Assembly: GCA_964626795.1 (NCBI GenBank)
Contig: CAZVIQ010000018.1
Coordinates: 1-15,195, forward strand
DNA length: 15,195 nt
Direction: 5' to 3'
Source of the DNA: RGIG1840 sp964626795
GTDB lineage: Bacteria > Bacillota_I > Bacilli_A > RF39 > UBA660
Part shown: piece by piece, positions 1 through 6,994 of the stretch
Layout: every line of letters starts with the position of its first letter
Position numbering within the stretch: the stretch's first letter is position 1
Made by a program: the position numbers and the translations under genes
Notes under the pieces: model-generated
Told to the model about the DNA's origin: nothing
Databases searched by the model: none
Seen by the model: only the letters and a program-made list of their open reading frames with translations

Positions 1-3
1 ATT

Positions 4-25
4 AAAAAAACTATCTAAACGATAG
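4..25 (-). terminator. Weak intrinsic terminator after the first secreted-protein gene
   Basis: On the minus strand a 5-bp stem (CTATC/GATAG, 11-15 and 21-25) with a 5-nt loop is followed by seven T (positions 10 to 4). It lies just past the stop codon at 32. The stem is short and AT-rich, so efficiency is uncertain. Confidence 0.5.
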
Positions 26-31
26 AATTTT

Positions 32-526
32 TTATGTTGATTGAATATAGTCAATTGTTACATCAAAAGTAACGTTTTCTGGTGCTGGATTTGTACTTGA
101 TGCATTCCAGGTTATAACAATAGATCCACTGGTTGTTTCCATAACATCTAAATCAGTTCCTTTAATATTAGTTATTCCGTTTATTTTAATATTAAAGTCT
201 TCTGTACTGTTTTCATTAATTATTAAATCTTGTACAGTTGCTTTTAAAGCACCAGTATTTTTAATAGTAAAGTTTATTGTAACTGAATCTCCCGGATGTG
301 TTAGATTTGCATCTACAGTAAGTGAAGTTTTTGTATCATCAAGTGTAGCTGTCGCTTTTGATTCGTTTGATGAAGTATAGTCAGAAAATTCTACTTTAAA
401 ATCTCCACTACCGGTTGCAGTACCGGCTATACTTAAGTTAGCTACTAATAATGCATATACACCTACTAAAACTACTGCAAAAACCAAGAGTCCTATTATA
501 TAAGCCCTGTTTCTCCTTTTTTCCAC
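32..526 (-). CDS. Secreted TasA/camelysin-like beta-sandwich protein, putative SipW-type substrate
   Basis: This is a protein of about 164 aa. A basic N-terminus (EKRRNR) is followed by one hydrophobic segment (about residues 9-29) and then a Thr/Ser/Asn-rich region that looks all-beta. The motif PGDSVTINFTIKNTG is typical of Ig-like or TasA/CalY-type surface proteins exported by SipW-class peptidases. The hydrophobic segment ends in VYA, then five residues, then LSIAGTATG. The divergent neighbour has the same spacing (AYA-x5-LSIKGSVMG), so cleavage after YA is likely. I chose the GTG at 526 because AGGAG lies 9 nt upstream of it, whereas the ATG at 535 directly abuts that AGGAG. The neighbouring SipW-like peptidase gene is the obvious processing partner. 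Exact family membership (TasA, CotN/camelysin or other) is inference. The gene may encode a fibre or matrix subunit. Confidence 0.75.
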   Translation of the reverse strand: MEKRRNRAYIIGLLVFAVVLVGVYALLVANLSIAGTATGSGDFKVEFSDYTSSNESKATATLDDTKTSLTVDANLTHPGDSVTINFTIKNTGALKATVQDLIINENSTEDFNIKINGITNIKGTDLDVMETTSGSIVITWNASSTNPAPENVTFDVTIDYIQST

Positions 527-597
527 TTGTCTCATCTCCTACTGCTATTATTATTAACCTAAATTTACTATATATTCATAAATAAAATTAGATAATT

Positions 598-626
598 TTG
601 GCAAATGTATATACTTTACTTATTAA
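598..626 (+). promoter_or_regulatory. Candidate sigma-A promoter of the export cluster
   Basis: TTGGCA (598-603), a 17-nt spacer and TATTAA (621-626) lie 33 nt before the ATG at 660. The -35 hexamer sits in a palindromic TTTGGCAAA, and its reverse complement (TTGCCA) could serve the divergent gene. In DNA this AT-rich such matches are common, so this is a moderate call. Confidence 0.35.
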
Positions 627-659
627 CACATAATAAATAAAAAGTGGGATTGTGAAATT

Positions 660-1460
660 ATGAGAAGAAGAAAGCCTAAAATCAAAGTAATTTTAATAAC
701 GTTTTTATTTCTTCTGTTATGTTCTACAGCATATGCATATCTTGAAACTTCACTTAGTATTAAAGGATCAGTAATGGGAAACTATAATAATGATGGGTAT
801 GTAATCGATCCAGGAAGCAATCCATATCTTGAAATAAATAATTTAACAGTAAACAGTTGGACGGAAGGAAATCAGTATAAATATCAGTTTCGCTTTAAGC
901 TTAAAAATATAGGTAACATTACATATGATAATTTTAAAGTTATTTTAACTTTTAGTTCTAATATTACAGGTGTTAATATCTGGGATTATGAGTACAGTTT
1001 TGATCAGCAAATATTAAATGTTATAAAAGGTAGTACAAACTTTACTCCAAATTATGAAGTGGAAGTAAATTTTATTGTGTCTTCTAACAGCAATAATTTA
1101 AAAATAAATAGGATAAAATTAGAAGTTGATACTTCGAGTAATCCAGTTCCTAGCGATAAAGTAATTGTAACTTTTGCAAAAGGTAACAGCTGGGGTAATT
1201 ATACTATTCAATATAATGTAACAGTTAAAAATGAAAGTGATAAAAAGATTAACTCCTGGACTCTTGATATTGTTTTAAACAATGCTTCTTATATAAGTGG
1301 CTGGAGTGCTAAATTTGAAACTATAGGAAATACTTTAAGAGTTAAAAATGAAACATATAACGGTGAAATCGCGATAGGAAATTCTGTAACTTTTGGTCTT
1401 CAACTTAATGCAACTTCTGCAAACTATATACCTGAAGAATATTCAGTGTCAACTAGGTAA
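660..1460 (+). CDS. Secreted protein with two tandem CBM2-like (cellulose-binding-like) beta domains
   Basis: This 266-aa protein has a basic start (MRRRKPKIK), one hydrophobic segment (about residues 9-23) and a predicted cleavage after AYA (24-26). That site is followed by the LSIxGxxxG motif shared with the divergent gene. Two beta-rich domains follow, about residues 45-150 and 165-260. The second has the spacing of conserved residues seen in family 2 carbohydrate-binding modules: WGNYTIQYNVTVKN, NSWTLDIVLN, a later SGW, then YNGEIAIGNSVTFG. The first has a similar but weaker layout. No catalytic domain is present, so any role would be binding or structural. The ribosome-binding site is weak (GTGGGA, well upstream). 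The stop lies 4 nt before the next start, which indicates an operon. It may be a surface subunit rather than a true cellulose binder; the CBM2 resemblance is from memory of the family pattern. Confidence 0.7.
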   Translation: MRRRKPKIKVILITFLFLLLCSTAYAYLETSLSIKGSVMGNYNNDGYVIDPGSNPYLEINNLTVNSWTEGNQYKYQFRFKLKNIGNITYDNFKVILTFSSNITGVNIWDYEYSFDQQILNVIKGSTNFTPNYEVEVNFIVSSNSNNLKINRIKLEVDTSSNPVPSDKVIVTFAKGNSWGNYTIQYNVTVKNESDKKINSWTLDIVLNNASYISGWSAKFETIGNTLRVKNETYNGEIAIGNSVTFGLQLNATSANYIPEEYSVSTR

Positions 1461-1464
1461 AAAT

Positions 1465-2595
1465 ATGAAAAATAATTCAAAAATATATACAATTATATTT
1501 ACATTATACATTGTTTTCTATAAAACTATTTTTTCTTTTAAAGGAGAATTAGTAACTTATATTATTCATCCTCTTATTATAATTTTTTTTAGTATCGTAG
1601 GATATATACTGTTTTATAAAGATAAATACTATAAATATAAAAGTGTTGCTTTTTATGAAGTAGTAAGAAGTTCTTTAATTTATATATTTTTCTTTTACAG
1701 TGCAGGTTTATTTATTGGGTATTCTAATAATCCTTATTCTAGAGATATCAATGGAATTATTATAAACTTTTTCAGTATTTTAATGGTTGTAGGACTAAAA
1801 GAATTCATAAGAGGCACTATAATAAATGAAGTGAATAACAAGAAGATTCTTTATTTTTCTTTAATATGGTTTATTTTCGCACTATCAGATTTAAACTTTA
1901 TATTGATTATGGAATCACTAACAAGCTTCAATAGTTTAATATTGTCTTTCATTATTTATATAGTTCCAGTTCTTGCTATAAACCTGTTTTGCAATTATTT
2001 ATGTATTAATGGAGGATTTACAGTTTCTCTTTTATATAGAATACTGATTCTTTTTATATCTTTAATTATACCAATTATACCAGACTATCATCCAGTTATA
2101 CCTACTCTATTTGATTCTTTAATACCTTTTTTTACTTATCTTTTAATAAGACATCAAATTAACAGAAGGGGTGTAAATAAATATAATGAAGATATTAATC
2201 CTAAAAACTGGATTGTAACTTTTCTTGTATTTACACTTCTATTATTATTTGCAGTAGGTACCTTTCCAGTAAAGCCAGTTGTAGTATTAAGTGGAAGTAT
2301 GAGACCAAATATTAAAGAAGGAGATTTATTAATAATTGAAAAATGTGAATTTAAAGATATTGAAACTAACAATATTATAGAGTTTAATACTGAAGGATAT
2401 AATGTAGTTCATAGAGTTATAAGAATAGAAAATTATAAAGAAAGCAAAGCAATTGTCACTAAAGGCGATAATAATTTAAAAGAGGATAAAAATAAAGTAT
2501 TAAAAGAAGATTTAAGAGGATGCTTAAGTATAAAGATACCGTATGCAGGATATCCAACCTACTTTATTAGAAATATTTTAAAACAAAAAACTTAA
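1465..2595 (+). CDS. SipW/ER-type signal peptidase I fused to an N-terminal polytopic membrane domain
   Basis: The protein is 376 aa from the ATG at 1465, which follows the previous stop by 4 nt and an AGGT ribosome-binding site; the longer reading frame back to 1393 overlaps the upstream gene and is not credible. Residues 1 to about 255 form roughly eight hydrophobic segments. The C-terminal part is an S26 peptidase domain with VLSGSMRP (nucleophile Ser278), VVHRV (His316) and KGDNN (Asp335). Ser-His with a downstream Asp is the SipW/eukaryotic/archaeal arrangement; typical LepB enzymes use Ser-Lys. A transmembrane segment directly precedes the Ser box. Typical SipW proteins are about 190 aa with two membrane segments, so the added membrane domain roughly doubles the length. 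The active site should face outside. The likely substrates are the two adjacent secreted proteins. I do not recognise the N-terminal domain. Confidence 0.85.
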   Translation: MKNNSKIYTIIFTLYIVFYKTIFSFKGELVTYIIHPLIIIFFSIVGYILFYKDKYYKYKSVAFYEVVRSSLIYIFFFYSAGLFIGYSNNPYSRDINGIIINFFSILMVVGLKEFIRGTIINEVNNKKILYFSLIWFIFALSDLNFILIMESLTSFNSLILSFIIYIVPVLAINLFCNYLCINGGFTVSLLYRILILFISLIIPIIPDYHPVIPTLFDSLIPFFTYLLIRHQINRRGVNKYNEDINPKNWIVTFLVFTLLLLFAVGTFPVKPVVVLSGSMRPNIKEGDLLIIEKCEFKDIETNNIIEFNTEGYNVVHRVIRIENYKESKAIVTKGDNNLKEDKNKVLKEDLRGCLSIKIPYAGYPTYFIRNILKQKT

Positions 2596-2611
2596 ATATA
2601 GGAGGCACTTT

Positions 2612-3661
2612 ATGAAACAAAAAGATAAATATATAATTATTATTATAATATTTACTGTAGCAATAATAAGTATTGTTTCAATTTTTAAAGTGTTGGTAAT
2701 TATTCAAAATATTAAAGGAAATCCTAAAAATATTATATATATAGGAAAACCTATTGATAATACAAGTTATGAAGTATATTTAAAAGATAATGATTTTATA
2801 GACGAAAAAATTCTAAGTCATAATTATTCATACGTAACTTCTTTAATTGAAAGTATTAAAATAAAATATGATTACTTATTTTCAATAGATAGAAATACAA
2901 ACTTAAGTTATAATTATTACATAGAAGCAAGTATTGTTGGATTATTTAATGCCTCTAATCAAAGTGTTATAAATCCTGTTTTAAATAAAAAAAATATACT
3001 TAAAGAAAAAAGTGAAATAAAAGAAGTATCTAATGATGCAGCTATTAAAGAAGATATCTCTATAGATGTTAATAGTTATAATTTTATTTTAGAAGAATTT
3101 GTTTCAACCTATAATCTTCCAGTTGAGGCTTCTTTAAATATAAAACTAGTTGTAGATTATAGTGGAAAAGAAAAAAACAGAGCTTTAAATAATGAACATT
3201 CTATAACTGTATCTATTCCTCTTGGAGTAAAGGCATTTGATATAACTTTATCTCATAGTTTTACTGATGAAGAAATAGTTTATTTTAATGAAAAACCTGA
3301 TAAAGAAAAAAGTTTTGTTCAAGTGATTTTATATATTTTAATAACTTCATTCTTTTTAATATTAGGAAGCTATTTAATTAAAAAAATCACTTATAAATAT
3401 AAAAGTAAATTTATCACTACTGTTGAAAAAATATTAAAAGAATATGATGATAGAATTGTAGAAGTTACTAACTTTGTAAAATATGAAAAATGGGAAACTG
3501 TAGATGTAGAAAGTTTTGATGAACTGATTGATTTATCAAATGAAGCTTTTGAGCCAATATTTTATTACAAGAGAAGATATAATCGCAATACTGAAGCCTG
3601 GTTTTGTATTTTAAGAGATAAAGTTCTTTATAGATTTAGACTATATAAAAAGGAAACATAA
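2612..3661 (+). CDS. DUF5305-like membrane protein of the SipW cluster
   Basis: This 349-aa protein has one N-terminal membrane segment (about residues 7-29), a large extracytoplasmic region (30-238), a second membrane segment (about 240-260) and a cytoplasmic tail. The features fit DUF5305 proteins as I recall them: an early YEVYLKDNDF stretch, LSYNYYIEASI, then after the second membrane segment a tail with RIVEVTNF, VDVESFDELIDLSNEAFEPI and a final LYRFRLYK. Such proteins occur beside SipW-type peptidases in archaea and Bacillota, and their function is unknown. A strong AGGAGG lies 7 nt before the ATG, and the gap to the peptidase gene is 16 nt, so the three plus-strand genes look co-transcribed. 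The stop codon lies inside the downstream terminator hairpin. The topology suggests a link between an outside complex and the cytoplasm, which is inference. Confidence 0.7.
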   Translation: MKQKDKYIIIIIIFTVAIISIVSIFKVLVIIQNIKGNPKNIIYIGKPIDNTSYEVYLKDNDFIDEKILSHNYSYVTSLIESIKIKYDYLFSIDRNTNLSYNYYIEASIVGLFNASNQSVINPVLNKKNILKEKSEIKEVSNDAAIKEDISIDVNSYNFILEEFVSTYNLPVEASLNIKLVVDYSGKEKNRALNNEHSITVSIPLGVKAFDITLSHSFTDEEIVYFNEKPDKEKSFVQVILYILITSFFLILGSYLIKKITYKYKSKFITTVEKILKEYDDRIVEVTNFVKYEKWETVDVESFDELIDLSNEAFEPIFYYKRRYNRNTEAWFCILRDKVLYRFRLYKKET

Positions 3662-3672
3662 ATTTCCTTTTT
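3647..3672. terminator. Bidirectional terminator between convergent genes
   Basis: Perfect 10-bp arms AAAAAGGAAA (3647-3656) and TTTCCTTTTT (3663-3672) flank a 6-nt loop. T-rich tracts follow on the plus strand, and the A-rich arm gives a U-tract on the minus strand. It contains the stop codon of the DUF5305-like gene and abuts the stop of the flavin reductase gene at 3673. Confidence 0.8.
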
Positions 3673-4185
3673 TTATATATTTTCTAGAATTTTATTAACA
3701 AGTTTTTTAAGTTGATTTAAAGTCCTTTCACTTTCTATTGTTTCAGATGCATCTGAAATAAAAACTTCAGGTCTAATTAATACATCAGTACCAAGACCTA
3801 GTAATATTTGTCTTAAATGGGACTGTGCTCTTGCACCACCAAATCTCGATACAGATGCACTTAATATACAAGTATTTTTACCTTCAAATGGAGGATTATC
3901 TCCACGTGAAAACCAGTCTAATGCATTTTTTAAAACTCCACTTACAGAATAGTTATATTCGGGAGTTGATAATATAATTAAGTTTGATTCGCTTATTTTA
4001 TTTTTTAATTCAATAATTTCTTTTGGTAAACTTAATTCTAAATCTTCATTAAAAAGAGGCAAAAAAGAAATATCAAGAATTTCATATTGAATATCTTCAG
4101 GTAGAAGTTCTTTAATCTTTTTTAATAATAAAGTATTATAGGATTTTTTTCTTAAGCTTCCACTTATCGCAACTATTTTTTTCAT
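3673..4185 (-). CDS. NADPH-dependent FMN reductase family protein
   Basis: This 170-aa protein has the flavodoxin-like fold and length of the ChrR/YieF/azoreductase family. The FMN phosphate loop is GSLRKKSYN (9-17). The flavin-ring motif is PEYNYSVSGVLKNALDW (75-91). The third signature is GGARAQSHLRQ (116-126). Enzymes of this family pass electrons from NAD(P)H through FMN to quinones, metal ions or azo dyes in the cytoplasm. The ATG is 1 nt after the stop of the desulfoferrodoxin gene, so the pair is surely one transcript and probably translationally coupled. The context suggests a role in electron supply or oxidative defence, perhaps as part of the reducing chain for superoxide reductase. 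That partnership is inference; rubredoxin is the usual donor. Confidence 0.88.
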   Translation of the reverse strand: MKKIVAISGSLRKKSYNTLLLKKIKELLPEDIQYEILDISFLPLFNEDLELSLPKEIIELKNKISESNLIILSTPEYNYSVSGVLKNALDWFSRGDNPPFEGKNTCILSASVSRFGGARAQSHLRQILLGLGTDVLIRPEVFISDASETIESERTLNQLKKLVNKILENI

Positions 4186-4186
4186 T

Positions 4187-4567
4187 TTAAATTACCTTTT
4201 TCCAAAGCCCATGTATATTACAATATTCATAAACTTCTAAAACTTTTTCATTTGTTTTAAATATTGCTTCTGCTTCATTTGGTACTGTAAGATATTTAAT
4301 TTGAAAACCAGTTTCAGTTAATATTAGTATCCACGAAATATAATGTTCAGGAATCATTGGATGTGGCACTTCACCTATTTTTACTTTTACTTCTTCTCCA
4401 TTTGTTTCAACAACAGGAATATGTTTTTCCAAAGATGCATCTATAGTTCCCGGATTTAATACTGCCATTTCCTCTCCACAACATACTACTGGTACACCAG
4501 AATCTTCAAACTTAACTACAACATTACCACAGTGCTTACAAATATAAAAATTTATTTCTTTTTTCAT
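4187..4567 (-). CDS. dfx: Desulfoferrodoxin (superoxide reductase, two-iron type)
   Basis: This 126-aa protein matches the usual desulfoferrodoxin length. The N-terminal desulforedoxin domain has all four cysteines for the FeCys4 centre: Cys10, Cys13, Cys29 and Cys30. The superoxide reductase domain keeps the His4Cys site: His49 (EKHIP), His69 and His75 (PHPMIPEHYI), and Cys116 and His119 (CNIHGLW). Glu47, two residues before His49, is the glutamate position reported to aid product release. It reduces superoxide to peroxide without making oxygen and is a marker of anaerobes. GAGGTG precedes the ATG. Between the possible -10 (4588-4593) and the ribosome-binding site is a TATAAT/ATTATA palindrome with a 3-nt spacer. 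It is only loosely like a PerR box, which has a 1-nt spacer. Confidence 0.95.
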   Translation of the reverse strand: MKKEINFYICKHCGNVVVKFEDSGVPVVCCGEEMAVLNPGTIDASLEKHIPVVETNGEEVKVKIGEVPHPMIPEHYISWILILTETGFQIKYLTVPNEAEAIFKTNEKVLEVYEYCNIHGLWKKVI

Positions 4568-4740
4568 ATTTCACCTCTTATAATAATATTATATTCTTTA
4601 TGTCTTAAAGTAAAGTTAAATTATTGTTTTATAATATAATGTCTGTAAATAATTATCTGAAATTTTACTCTAAAACTAAAAAATATCCTTAAATTCTATA
4701 TATAGAACATAGATTTAAATAACATTTATCTATATTATGA

Positions 4741-4766
4741 AAAGAACATAAATATTTATGTTCTTT
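4741..4766. terminator. 26-bp perfect palindrome, probable terminator hairpin
   Basis: The arms AAAGAACATAAAT and ATTTATGTTCTTT are exact complements with no spacer, so the RNA would form about 11 bp with a tight loop. It lies 16 nt past the stop of the BclA-like gene on the minus strand. The best U-rich tail (ATATATTTTT, 4767-4776) is on the plus strand, so it may also end a plus-strand transcript entering from the left. Confidence 0.55.
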
Positions 4767-4781
4767 ATATATTTTTAATAT

Positions 4782-5249
4782 TTAATGTATGATTGTTAAA
4801 TCTCCCTTTATGATACCACCAAGGAACACATCATTTCCTGTCTGATTAACTAATGATAAAGTTACTGGCGCGGTAGTAATATTTAGTAAAGCATTACCTG
4901 ACATATTATCACTCATTATTGGAGTGGCAGAAGGTATAGTCTGACCGTCAGAAACTACTATCGCAAATAAAATCTGAGGTGCAACAGTTGATCCGTCAAC
5001 TCCTATCCACCAGTTTATATAATATACACCATTATCGCTTATTGTTATTACTCCATTAGTCGCATCATAAGAAATTGCTGGTAAAATTGAAGTGATTATC
5101 GTATCAAAAATTACATTTCCATTATCAGGGATAGTTACAGGATCTGAAGTTGTTAACTGAACTTGAAATCCAGATAATATAGGAGTTGGTCCAGTTGATC
5201 CAAAACACATATAATTAACGGGCATACAATTTAAATTATTACAATTCAT
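4782..5249 (-). CDS. BclA-like C-terminal (TNF/C1q-type) domain protein with a vestigial collagen-like linker
   Basis: About 155 aa from the codon-6 ATG at 5249, or 160 aa from the upstream ATG at 5264. A short Asn/Cys/Met-rich head leads to GSTGPTP, one or two Gly-X-Y units, and then a beta-rich domain of about 130 aa. That domain has the pattern of the BclA C-terminal jelly-roll seen in exosporium and collagen-like spore glycoproteins: FDTIITS, YDATNGVITISDNGVYYINWWIGVDG, SLVNQTGNDVFLGG. There is no signal peptide, as expected for a protein made in the mother cell and placed on the spore from inside. GGATGA precedes the 5249 ATG, while the 5264 ATG has no ribosome-binding site. CATAAAATA just upstream resembles a sigma-E/K -10 (CATAnnnTA), but I see no matching -35. 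A role in the spore outer layer is inferred from the family. Confidence 0.7.
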   Translation of the reverse strand: MNCNNLNCMPVNYMCFGSTGPTPILSGFQVQLTTSDPVTIPDNGNVIFDTIITSILPAISYDATNGVITISDNGVYYINWWIGVDGSTVAPQILFAIVVSDGQTIPSATPIMSDNMSGNALLNITTAPVTLSLVNQTGNDVFLGGIIKGDLTIIH

Positions 5250-5358
5250 ATTTATCATCCACATTTTATTTTATGATTTTGCTTTTTTTTTGATTAGTTA
5301 AACTGTTACTGTCATTAAATTTTTATAAAATCATAATTATTAAAAAAGGAGGAAACAA

Positions 5359-5850
5359 ATGAGAAACTTATATATAGATTTTGATGGTGTTATTGTAGAT
5401 ACCTTAACAAAACCTTATAAAAAAATGAAAAAGATTGGAATTGATATAAACAATCAGAAAGAAAAACAAAATTACTTATCAAAGATGGACTGGAATAAAT
5501 TACTTAAAAAATCACCAATAATTAACGATTCTGTAAAATGTATTAAAAAAATAATAAAAAGTAAAAAATTTAATGTTTTTATTCTTACCCATGTAAATAC
5601 TTTAGAAGAAGCTGAAGAAAAAATAAAATTTATCAAAAAATATATTAAAGATATTATAATTATACCTACTCCTAAAAATATTTCCAAAACTCAAATGGTT
5701 AATGCTAAAAATTCAATTTTAATTGATGATTATGCAGGAAATTTAAGAGAATGGAGAGATAAAGGTGGCATTAGTATTAGATTTTCTTTAGAACTTGAAG
5801 ATAAAGGATTTCTAGTTATTAAAAAACTAGATCAAGTTTTAGACTTTTAA
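5359..5850 (+). CDS. HAD-superfamily phosphatase, 5'(3')-nucleotidase (NT5C)-like
   Basis: This 163-aa protein has all four HAD motifs. Motif I is DFDGVIVD with nucleophile Asp7 and acid/base Asp9. Motif II is Thr77 in FILTHVN. Motif III is Lys110 in KTQM. Motif IV is LIDDYAGN with Asp123 and Asp124, followed by the EWRDKGG stretch seen in NT5C/YqfW-type small nucleotidases. The cap between motifs I and II is short and helical. It likely removes phosphate from a small substrate such as a deoxynucleotide, using magnesium, in the cytoplasm; the substrate is not determined by the sequence. A strong AAGGAGG precedes the ATG. The next gene starts 50 nt downstream on the same strand, so the two may be co-transcribed, though no functional link is evident. 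Confidence 0.8.
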   Translation: MRNLYIDFDGVIVDTLTKPYKKMKKIGIDINNQKEKQNYLSKMDWNKLLKKSPIINDSVKCIKKIIKSKKFNVFILTHVNTLEEAEEKIKFIKKYIKDIIIIPTPKNISKTQMVNAKNSILIDDYAGNLREWRDKGGISIRFSLELEDKGFLVIKKLDQVLDF

Positions 5851-5899
5851 TTTGTTCTTTTTTTTTAATTATAAAATAATTTTAAATAGGAGAAGTTTT

Positions 5900-6994
5900 A
5901 TGAAATTAAATATGAGGATAATTATTTCTGTTTTAATACTATCAATATTTGGTGTAGTAATGATTTTTTCTTCAAGTTATATTTGGGCTGAATATAAATA
6001 TAATAATCCCTACAAGTATTTTCTATACCAAAGTGTTTTTTTAATTATCGGATTAATAATAATGTTTATCGTATCAAAAATAAATTACAAAATTTACGAA
6101 AAGAAAGCCAACTTTATTTTAGGTATATGTTTTTTATTGCTAGTACTTGTTTTAATACCAGGGATAGGACAAATGAGAAATGGTAGTAGAAGCTGGTTTG
6201 GTATAGGTCCTCTTGGGATACAACCTAGTGAAATTTCGAAAATAGGACTTATTATATATACATCTAAATATTTAGCTAAAAATAATAAAGAAAAAAAATT
6301 TACTAAGAAATTTGTGTGGCCGATTCTATTTGTTATATTTGCTTTTTTTGGTCTTATAATGTTAGAACCCGACTTTGGTACAGGTATGGTAATAGTAAGT
6401 AGTCTCGTAGTATTAATTTTTATTACCGGTACAAAGTTAGACATATTTGTCAGATTAGGAATACTAGGGCTTTTAGGGATAGTAGGTTTAATAATGGCTG
6501 CACCTTACAGAATTGCAAGAATAGTTTCTTTTCTAAATCCCTGGAAAGATCCATTAGGAACTGGATTTCAAATTATACAGAGTTTATACGCTATAGGACC
6601 TGGAGGACTTCTTGGTCAAGGTTTTATGAGCTCAAGACAAAAACATTTCTATCTTCCAGAACCTCAAACAGATTTTATTTTTTCAATAATAACTGAAGAA
6701 TTTGGTTTCTTAGGCTGCGCATTTATATGTTCACTATTTGCATTTTTGTTTTACAACTGTATGAAAGTTGCTTTTAAAAAAGAAGATTTATTTGCAAAAT
6801 ATCTTGTATTTGGCTTTTCTTTCATGCTTATCTTTCAAACACTCTTAAATTTAATGGTAGTTGTAGGAATATTACCTGTTACAGGTGTAACTTTACCATT
6901 TTTAAGTTATGGAGGAAGCAGCCTTCTTGTATCAATGATTAATATTGGAATAATTCTAAATATAAATAACAGTAAAGAAAAAAAGAATTTTTAA
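5900..6994 (+). CDS. ftsW: SEDS-family peptidoglycan glycosyltransferase (FtsW/SpoVE type)
   Basis: The protein is 364 aa from the ATG at 5900, which has AGGAGAAG just upstream; the open frame back to 5852 has no ribosome-binding site and is not expected to be translated. It has about ten membrane segments and the SEDS signatures in order: GIQPSEISK, LEPDFGTGM, NPWKDPLGTGFQIIQSL, GLLGQG, PEPQTDFIF with the putative catalytic Asp, and GILPVTGVTLPFLSYGGSS. These proteins polymerise lipid II with a partner class B penicillin-binding protein at the division septum (FtsW), in elongation (RodA) or in spore cortex synthesis (SpoVE). Length and motifs fit FtsW or SpoVE better than RodA. No penicillin-binding protein gene is nearby, so the exact role is open. 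The 3' end forms half of a terminator hairpin shared with the convergent gene. Confidence 0.9.
   Translation: MKLNMRIIISVLILSIFGVVMIFSSSYIWAEYKYNNPYKYFLYQSVFLIIGLIIMFIVSKINYKIYEKKANFILGICFLLLVLVLIPGIGQMRNGSRSWFGIGPLGIQPSEISKIGLIIYTSKYLAKNNKEKKFTKKFVWPILFVIFAFFGLIMLEPDFGTGMVIVSSLVVLIFITGTKLDIFVRLGILGLLGIVGLIMAAPYRIARIVSFLNPWKDPLGTGFQIIQSLYAIGPGGLLGQGFMSSRQKHFYLPEPQTDFIFSIITEEFGFLGCAFICSLFAFLFYNCMKVAFKKEDLFAKYLVFGFSFMLIFQTLLNLMVVVGILPVTGVTLPFLSYGGSSLLVSMINIGIILNINNSKEKKNF

Noticed and set aside
1393..1464. Upstream extension of the signal peptidase reading frame
   Set aside because: It lies inside the 3' end of the CBM2-like gene in another frame, has no ribosome-binding site, and adds residues unlike a membrane-protein start. 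The ATG at 1465 fits better.
2154..2372. Minus-strand open frame inside the signal peptidase gene
   Set aside because: It is the antisense shadow of a well-supported gene, with no start signals or family pattern. The same applies to other open frames opposite the HAD, SEDS, rhomboid, rluD, lspA, ylmC-like and sigG genes.
4579..4593. PerR box before the desulfoferrodoxin gene
   Set aside because: The arms TATAAT and ATTATA are separated by 3 nt, not 1, and the flanking bases do not match. Noted only as a loose resemblance.
4639..4692. Small plus-strand reading frame of about 16 codons after TATAATATAATG
   Set aside because: It has no ribosome-binding site, and its Lys/Tyr/Asn-rich product is what random AT-rich DNA gives.
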